From Alphaproteobacteria bacterium SS10 (lineage in GTDB: Bacteria > Pseudomonadota > Alphaproteobacteria > TMED2), in NCBI GenBank assembly GCA_019192455.1, contig JAHCML010000003.1:913664-977663 (forward strand): 64,000 bases of DNA. Reading direction: 5' to 3'. Positions 58,838-64,000 of this stretch are shown here, piece after piece. Made by a program: the position numbers and the translations under genes. A model generated the notes under the pieces. That model saw only the letters and a program-made list of their open reading frames with translations. It made no database searches and was not told where the DNA came from. How positions within the stretch are numbered: position 1 is the stretch's first letter; each line of letters starts with the position of its first letter.

Positions 58838-60769
58838 ATGATCGATAAAATCGTATCCCCCGCCGGTGCAGCGGCACTGATCCGTTCCGGTGACACCATT
58901 TGTACCTCTGGCTTCGTTGGCATCGGTGTGCCTGAGGAGCTTCTCAAGGCGGTTGAGGATCGGTTCGTTGAGACCAAGGAACCGCGCGACCTAACCCTGA
59001 TCTTCGCCGCTGGGCAGGGTGATGGGAAAGAGCGGGGGTTAAACCGCCTCGGTCATGATGGCCTGCTCAAGCGTGTTATTGGCGGCCATTGGGGGCTGAT
59101 CCCCAAGGTTGGTCAGCTGGCGCTCGATGAACAGATTGAGGGCTATAACCTGCCCCAGGGCGTCATCTCCCATATGTTTCGCGATATCGCTGCTGGTAAG
59201 CCCGGTGTGATCACGAAGGTTGGCCTCGGTACCTTTGTCGATCCACGTCTTGAGGGCGGTAAAATCAATTCTGTCTCCACTGAGGATCTCGTTCAGCTGA
59301 TGGAGATTAATGGGGAAGAGCGGCTGTTCTACCCCTGCCATCCGATCCAGGTGGCGCTATTGCGCGGCACCACCGCGGATGAGGCGGGTAACCTGACCCT
59401 AGAGCGTGAGGCGCTAATCCTCGACAATCTGGCCATGGCCATGGCGGCCCGGAACTCTGGCGGTGTTGTGATCGCGCAGGTTGAGCGGGTCGTGGCAAAG
59501 GGTTCACTCAACCCCCGCGATGTCGTGGTACCGGCGGCGTTAGTTGACGCGGTTGTCGTGGCCGAACCTGAGAACCATGCCCAGACCTTTGCCACTGATT
59601 ACTCACCCTACTTCTCTGGCGAGGCCCGCGCCCCATCGCGAGGGCAGGAGCCGATGGAGCTTGGCGACCGTAAGGTCATCGCGCGGCGTTGTGCGTTGGA
59701 GCTGCCAGTTAATGGTGTGGTCAATCTAGGTATTGGGATGCCGGAGGGGGTTGCCGCCATCGCCGCGGAAGAGCGGATGCTCGAACATGTGACCCTAACG
59801 GCAGAGCCAGGCGTAATTGGTGGTCGCCCGGCCAGTGGTCTCGATTTTGGTGCTGCCACCAATACTGATGCGGTCATCGCCCAGAACGCGCAGTTCGATT
59901 TCTATGATGGTGGCGGCCTTGATATGGCCTGCCTTGGCATGGCCCAGGTAGATGCTGAGGGCAATGTGAATGTCAGCCGCTTCGGTGGCCGGTTGGCTGG
60001 GGCTGGTGGCTTTATCAATATCTCGCAAAACGCCCGCAAGGTGGTGTTTGCCGGCACCTTCCGGGCTGGTGGCATGAACTTGAAGGTTGATGATGGCCGC
60101 CTCGAAATCCTGAATGAGGGACGGTCGGCAAAGTTCATCGAGAAGGTTGAGCAGGTGACCTTTAGTGGCCGCCAAGCGATCGCTGATGGCAAGCCAGTGA
60201 TCTATGTCACCGAGCGCGCGGTGTTTGAGTTGACCGAGCAGGGGCTGGCCCTGACTGAGGTGGCACCAGGCATCGATATTGAGCGGGATATCGTCCGTCA
60301 GATGGGCTTTGCGCCCTTGGTGGGGGAGCCCAAAGAGATGGATCCTGCCATCTTTGACCAGGCACTAATCGGCCTGGATAATCGTCTCTTGGATCTAAGC
60401 CTCGATGACCGGGTGGCCCTCGATATTGCGGCGAAGCGACTTTACCTCAACTTCCAGGGCATGCGCGTGCGCAACATCGCCGATGTGGATGAGATCGGGA
60501 ATGAGGTGATCCGCAAATGTGAGCCGCTTGGCTTCCGCGTCGAGGTGGTGGCCAACTATTCAGGCTTCCAGATCGATAGTGATATCGCAGATGCCTATGG
60601 CGCCATGGTGAAGTCGATGGAAGATCGCTTCTACACCCATGTTAGTCGCTACACGACGTCTGCCTTTATGAAGCTGAAGCTGGGCCACACCCTTAAGCGC
60701 GATGTAGCACCGCACATCTTTGAAACGAAGGATGAGGCCCAGGGCTTCTTAGAACGCCTGAAAGGCTAG
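58838..60769 (+). CDS. Acyl-CoA:acetate/3-ketoacid CoA-transferase (YdiF/propionate CoA-transferase type)
   Basis: ATG 58838 has GGGAGG ten bases upstream; 643 residues. Both halves of a family I CoA-transferase are fused in one chain: the alpha-like half opens with IVSPAGAAALIRSGDTICTS and GFVGIGVPEELLKAVEDRF, the beta-like half has VNLGIGMPEGVAAIAAEERM and the catalytic Glu in LTAEPGVIGGRPASG. The enzyme moves CoA between short-chain acids via a glutamyl-CoA intermediate. A C-terminal extension of about 115 residues (LDIAAKRLYLNFQGMRVRNI onward) is longer than in E. coli YdiF. It may act in propionate, acetate or ketone-body metabolism. Confidence 0.85.
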   Translation: MIDKIVSPAGAAALIRSGDTICTSGFVGIGVPEELLKAVEDRFVETKEPRDLTLIFAAGQGDGKERGLNRLGHDGLLKRVIGGHWGLIPKVGQLALDEQIEGYNLPQGVISHMFRDIAAGKPGVITKVGLGTFVDPRLEGGKINSVSTEDLVQLMEINGEERLFYPCHPIQVALLRGTTADEAGNLTLEREALILDNLAMAMAARNSGGVVIAQVERVVAKGSLNPRDVVVPAALVDAVVVAEPENHAQTFATDYSPYFSGEARAPSRGQEPMELGDRKVIARRCALELPVNGVVNLGIGMPEGVAAIAAEERMLEHVTLTAEPGVIGGRPASGLDFGAATNTDAVIAQNAQFDFYDGGGLDMACLGMAQVDAEGNVNVSRFGGRLAGAGGFINISQNARKVVFAGTFRAGGMNLKVDDGRLEILNEGRSAKFIEKVEQVTFSGRQAIADGKPVIYVTERAVFELTEQGLALTEVAPGIDIERDIVRQMGFAPLVGEPKEMDPAIFDQALIGLDNRLLDLSLDDRVALDIAAKRLYLNFQGMRVRNIADVDEIGNEVIRKCEPLGFRVEVVANYSGFQIDSDIADAYGAMVKSMEDRFYTHVSRYTTSAFMKLKLGHTLKRDVAPHIFETKDEAQGFLERLKG

Positions 60770-60783
60770 GCGGCTTGCCGGGC

Positions 60784-62205
60784 TTACATGCCCAGCTTGC
60801 GCCGCTCTTCTGGCTTTGGATCGTTGCTTGGCTGACGCTTAGGCCGGATCAGATGACTGATGTCTTGATCCTCAGCCCCGGCACCTGGGCGTAGACCCGC
60901 CAGGTTCTGCAGATTGTACATGCGGTCTGGTGCCAGCGGTGGCGGCAGCATGCCTTTGATCTCTTCATAGGATGGCATCTTCTCAACCTGCCCATAGCCG
61001 GACACGGTTGGTGGGCTGCGGCGCCAATCGGCGGCAACTCGGCGGATGTCTTCAATCGTGACCGCTTCAAGCTTCTCTTTTAGCTCAGCCATCGGGGTCA
61101 CCTTGCCATCACGCAGGACCTCACGGCCCAGGCTGTCGCGGCGGTCTTCCATGGCCTCTTGCTGACCAGCAAGGCCGGTCATCAGGCGCCGCCGCACCTT
61201 GTCCAGCTCTCCCTGGCTGGCATCTTCGGATAGCCGTACAATCTCACGGGCCATGACAGGCACCATCTCGGCCAGCTCATCCTTCGTCGTGCCACCATAG
61301 GCGTACATGATGCCGGTATCTTCATTGCCGGTCAGGGCCGCGGAGGTTGTGTAAACCAGGCTGCGCTTTTTCCGCACTTCCTCAAATAGGCGGGAGGACA
61401 TGCCACCGCCCAGGATTTGGGAAGCCAGTACATGGGCGTAATAGTCCGGGTGGTTGCGGCCAACGCTCTTCATGCCAATGGCGAAGTGGGCCTGTTGAAT
61501 TTGGCCTTCTTGCTTGTGATAGCCGCCAACATACTCAATTGGATCGGCGGGCTCTGGCATGCCTTTGGGCAGGTTGGTGAAATGCTCCTTCGCGTGGGCG
61601 ACGACCTCGTCATGATCCACATTGCCTGAGACGGCGAGGACCATATTCTCACCGGTGTAGTGCTCTTTGATGTAGTCGAGGAACGCCTGACGCGGCAGGT
61701 CTTGGATATTCTCAGCTGGGCCTAGAACCGTGCGGCCATAAGGCTGGTCTGGGTAGGCCTCTGCCATCATCCCGTTATACATCTGGGCCATGGCGTTATC
61801 CTGGCTGCGGGAGATCTCCTGCTGCACGACGCCGCGTTCTTTGTTCAGCTCATCCTCTGGGATTTGGCTGTTCTGAACCATATCGGCCAGAACGCCGATG
61901 GATTTGCCCAGGCTCTCTTTCAGGCCGGTGAGGTGATAGGCGGTGAGGTCCTTGGCCGTGTAGGCATTCACACCCAGACCTTCCATCTCGATCTCTTCGA
62001 TCAACTCATCAGCGGTGCGCTTGTTCGTGCCCTTAAACATCAGGTGCTCAAGGAAGTGGCTGATGCCGTTATTCTCAGGCACCTCATGCTTGGCACCAAC
62101 GCCGACATAGACGCCAGCGGACATGGTCTCAACATGGGGCACGCTATCGGTCACGATGGTGAGCCCGTTATCGAGACGGGTAATACGGATGTTTTCGGCG
62201 GCCAT
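60784..62205 (-). CDS. M16-family zinc peptidase (mitochondrial processing peptidase-like)
   Basis: 473 residues. The inverted zinc motif HxxEH is present as HFLEH (His50, Glu53, His54), and the third ligand lies in ELNKERGVVQQEISRSQDN. The R/Y pair region of the C-terminal half is also visible (LLGGGMSSRLFEEVRKKRSL, VYTTSA). Alphaproteobacterial members are close to the beta subunit of mitochondrial processing peptidase and cleave peptides or leader sequences. The C-terminus has an extra 40 residues with a basic end. GGGGAGAG lies eight bases before the ATG. Confidence 0.92.
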   Translation of the reverse strand: MAAENIRITRLDNGLTIVTDSVPHVETMSAGVYVGVGAKHEVPENNGISHFLEHLMFKGTNKRTADELIEEIEMEGLGVNAYTAKDLTAYHLTGLKESLGKSIGVLADMVQNSQIPEDELNKERGVVQQEISRSQDNAMAQMYNGMMAEAYPDQPYGRTVLGPAENIQDLPRQAFLDYIKEHYTGENMVLAVSGNVDHDEVVAHAKEHFTNLPKGMPEPADPIEYVGGYHKQEGQIQQAHFAIGMKSVGRNHPDYYAHVLASQILGGGMSSRLFEEVRKKRSLVYTTSAALTGNEDTGIMYAYGGTTKDELAEMVPVMAREIVRLSEDASQGELDKVRRRLMTGLAGQQEAMEDRRDSLGREVLRDGKVTPMAELKEKLEAVTIEDIRRVAADWRRSPPTVSGYGQVEKMPSYEEIKGMLPPPLAPDRMYNLQNLAGLRPGAGAEDQDISHLIRPKRQPSNDPKPEERRKLGM

Positions 62206-62519
62206 GTGGCTCTCCCCTAAAAGTATTGCTCAGCACCATCCGGGTTGGCGGATGGGCGGTTCGATCAACACCCGCGGGGGAGAGACGAGGGCGTGATGCG
62301 CAACCGTCCTGACAGGGGGAGAGTGTCCGTCGGTTGGTTGCTATATGGTGGACCGCTGGGCCAATATTGGCCGGGTTTTCGCCGGCGGATCGGGGCGGTC
62401 GAGCGAAAGGTTACGGTTCTGTTACGAAAGCGGAAACGGGGTCGTGACTTGCCGTTGAGCGGGTGATGGCCTAACTAGTTCTTCATACCCAATACGAGGC
62501 AGCTCATAAGGTTAGGTTG
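62206..62519. other. 314-bp intergenic region with a 14-bp palindrome
   Basis: No convincing gene. It holds the perfect palindrome GGCCAATATTGGCC (62359-62372), a direct repeat GTTACG-N5-GTTACG (62411-62427), and two G-rich GGGGGAGAG words near 62276 and 62315. It must contain the divergent promoters of the M16 peptidase and msrB. A 73-codon open frame here has no resemblance to any protein I know. Confidence 0.4.
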
Positions 62520-62930
62520 ATGTCAGAAGTTATTGAAAAAATAGAAAAAACCGAAGCTGAGTGGCGTGCGCAATTAACGCCAGAACAATTTGCCGTAACG
62601 CGCCAACATGGTACCGAAAGGCCCTTCTCAGGCGAGTATTGCATGGCAAAACAGCCGGGAATCTATGCCTGTATTTGCTGTGGTTTGGAGCTGTTCGACA
62701 GCAATACCAAATATGATAGCGGCACCGGCTGGCCAAGCTTCAATCAACCCATCACGCCCGAGCGACTGACCGAGAAAACGGACAACTCCCACGGCATGGT
62801 GCGGGTTGAGGTTCTATGTGCCCGCTGCGATGCCCATCTAGGTCATGTCTTCCCCGATGGTCCGCCGCCAACCGGCAAACGCTACTGCATGAATTCAGTC
62901 GCACTCGACCACAAGCCGCCGGCTGAGTAG
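62520..62930 (+). CDS. msrB: Peptide-methionine (R)-S-oxide reductase
   Basis: 136 residues, start ATG 62520 (the TTG three bases earlier is also in frame). The SelR/MsrB fold is complete: [65 protein letters not shown] and the catalytic Cys123 in [12 protein letters not shown]. Zinc ligands are Cys51, Cys54, Cys100 and Cys103. It repairs the R form of oxidised methionine in the cytoplasm, with thioredoxin as reductant. Confidence 0.96.
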   Translation: MSEVIEKIEKTEAEWRAQLTPEQFAVTRQHGTERPFSGEYCMAKQPGIYACICCGLELFDSNTKYDSGTGWPSFNQPITPERLTEKTDNSHGMVRVEVLCARCDAHLGHVFPDGPPPTGKRYCMNSVALDHKPPAE

Positions 62931-62940
62931 GCGGCCTGCG

Positions 62941-63888
62941 TCAGCGATAGATTGGCGCCCCGGTTGCTTCCTCATCAGCCGGGGTTAGCAATCCACGCTT
63001 GAAGTAGGTAACGCCCTTAGCGCCCTCCGGGTTAACGCCGCCAAGGTCGAGATATTGCACGCCCTTGTCTTGCAGGTGACTGATCGCCTGCCAAAGCAAT
63101 AGGTGTTGTGCATTGTATTTCCGACCGATTTTCCCGCTCCACCCGACCAGATAGGTTGCCGCTGGCCCGTGCCGAAGCATCAGGGCGCCGGCAATCGGCT
63201 TGCCCAGGTAATGGGCGCGGAAGATCAGGAAGTCGCCAGTATTGGCAGCTTGTGACTTTAAGGCGCCCAGGAACAGGCTGGTGGGGCCGATGAAATGTTG
63301 GCGGCGCATGGCATGCTCATGATGTGCGGTAAGCCACGATAGATGCTCGCCACGGTCATCTATCTGGATCGTTAGGCCGGGCCGTTCGGCCTTTGCCAGG
63401 GCATGACGCCAGTTCTGCCGTAATGCTGTGCGTCGCACTGCCTGTGGTTGCTCAAGCTTAAGCCAGATGGTGCGATAGCCAATGTCGACGCGCTTAAAGC
63501 CGAGTGAGGGCAGGGCGCCAGCAACAGCACCGTTATTGGGCAAGTCCGGATAGAAGCGTCGACGCTCAAACCAGCGCGGTTTGGTCATGTCTGCTAACTG
63601 GGTCAGCACATCCAGTTGCTGGCCGTCTGTGGGTTGCTTGGTCCAGATTGGTCCGCGCTCAATCCGCATGGCCTTGCCAATTGGTTGATGCTTAGTCTGG
63701 ACGACACAGCCGCCCAGAACTTCGTCCCCATCTTGGACAAGGTAGAAATCCGACAGCCATCCACGGGCGCTGGCGAGAGCCTCAGCATAGTAGCGCGATT
63801 GCGAGACGGCGGGACGGTGGGCGCTGGCATACATCGCATCCCAGCTGTCGAGCTGATCACCGGCAACAGGAGTAAGGGACAGCGCCAC
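62941..63888 (-). CDS. FemAB-like GNAT acyltransferase
   Basis: 315 residues, two GNAT-like halves as in FemABX proteins: DSWDAMYASAHRPAVSQSRY and VQDGDEVLGGCVVQ, then LRQNWRHALAKAERPGLTIQ, GKPIAGALMLRHGPAATYLV, and the closing YLDLGGVNPEGAKGVTYFKR. Relatives transfer amino acids from tRNA to cell-wall peptides, and similar proteins are found with exosortase/polysaccharide loci. The start is a GTG two bases after the previous gene, so it is coupled to it. The gene lies 7 kb from the exosortase operon; a link is possible, not shown. Confidence 0.75.
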   Translation of the reverse strand: MALSLTPVAGDQLDSWDAMYASAHRPAVSQSRYYAEALASARGWLSDFYLVQDGDEVLGGCVVQTKHQPIGKAMRIERGPIWTKQPTDGQQLDVLTQLADMTKPRWFERRRFYPDLPNNGAVAGALPSLGFKRVDIGYRTIWLKLEQPQAVRRTALRQNWRHALAKAERPGLTIQIDDRGEHLSWLTAHHEHAMRRQHFIGPTSLFLGALKSQAANTGDFLIFRAHYLGKPIAGALMLRHGPAATYLVGWSGKIGRKYNAQHLLLWQAISHLQDKGVQYLDLGGVNPEGAKGVTYFKRGLLTPADEEATGAPIYR

Positions 63889-63890
63889 GG

Positions 63891-64000
63891 CTAGGCTTTC
63901 TCAACCGTGTTGTTCTCACCTGCCTTCGGTTCAACCTTCACGGCCCGCCATAACAGCACGCCGCCAGGGATCGATGAGAGCAGCAGGGCCAAGCCGTAGG
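63891..64000 (-). CDS. C-terminal end of a membrane protein (cut by window edge)
   Basis: The last 35 codons of a leftward gene: a hydrophobic helix YGLALLLSSIPGGVLLWRAV followed by a cytoplasmic tail KVEPKAGENNTVEKA and a TAG stop. The stop lies two bases before the FemAB-like GTG, so the genes are in one operon. The fragment is too short to name; a transporter or flippase is possible. Confidence 0.5.
   Translation of the reverse strand, partial: YGLALLLSSIPGGVLLWRAVKVEPKAGENNTVEKA

Noticed and set aside
62245..62466. 73-codon open frame in the msrB upstream region
   Set aside because: Contains the palindrome and direct repeat, is Arg/Gly-rich and resembles no protein known to me.
1..64000. 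CRISPR arrays, insertion sequences, prophage or integration sites
   Set aside because: No regularly spaced repeats, transposase or integrase reading frames, or flanking duplications at the tRNA-Ser gene were found by eye.

Overview
The window reads as chromosomal DNA of an alphaproteobacterium, most likely in or near the Rhodospirillales. The signs are the run rpmG, S41 protease, rnr, topA, dprA, plsY, pyrC, pyrB, ruvX and gatCAB, a divK-pleD pair, an EipB (DUF1849) envelope protein, a CtrA-type box (TTAA-N7-TTAAC), a cluster of GANTC (CcrM-type) sites and a HxlR-mdaB pair. Coding density is high. I see no phage, insertion sequence or CRISPR array.

Layout. 1-5.5 kb is accessory metabolism: a GST (cut by the window edge) with mdaB and its HxlR regulator, a LysR regulator facing two SAM methyltransferases, a double cupin, and a PQQ-type sugar dehydrogenase broken by an in-frame TGA. 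5.7-16.2 kb is signalling and housekeeping: a GGDEF protein with a degenerate receiver and EAL domain, RNase D, AspRS, EipB, DNA polymerase IV, DivK and PleD. 16.2-32 kb is housekeeping: L33, a C-terminal processing protease, RNase R, TopA, DprA, PlsY, a dihydroorotase-like protein, aspartate carbamoyltransferase, RuvX and GatCAB. A tRNA-Ser(GCT) with small hypothetical genes lies at 32-34 kb.

34-56 kb is the most interesting part: an exosortase-type exopolysaccharide locus. A leftward operon (45.4 to 39.9 kb) encodes a Wzy-like polymerase and five glycosyltransferase polypeptides, including a PssD/PssE pair. A second leftward operon (39.7 to 36.1 kb) encodes a PilZ-like/Wzz/degenerate tyrosine-kinase fusion and two proteins of unclear role. 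A rightward operon (45.9 to 56.2 kb) encodes a sugar transferase fused to a Wza-like export lipoprotein, a VPLPA-type sorted protein, an exosortase-EpsI fusion, a TPR protein, a soluble hybrid kinase with an Hpt domain, and a PrsR-like sigma-54 activator. I find a sigma-54 (-24/-12) promoter in front of each of these three operons, and clusters of TTGC-N5-GCAA palindromes placed like enhancer sites. This suggests one kinase-activator pair switches on the whole locus.

56-64 kb holds two membrane proteins, a secreted protein, cytochrome b561, a CoA-transferase, an M16 peptidase, MsrB, a FemAB-like acyltransferase and the end of one more membrane protein. All function calls come from reading motifs by eye. 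No database search was run.
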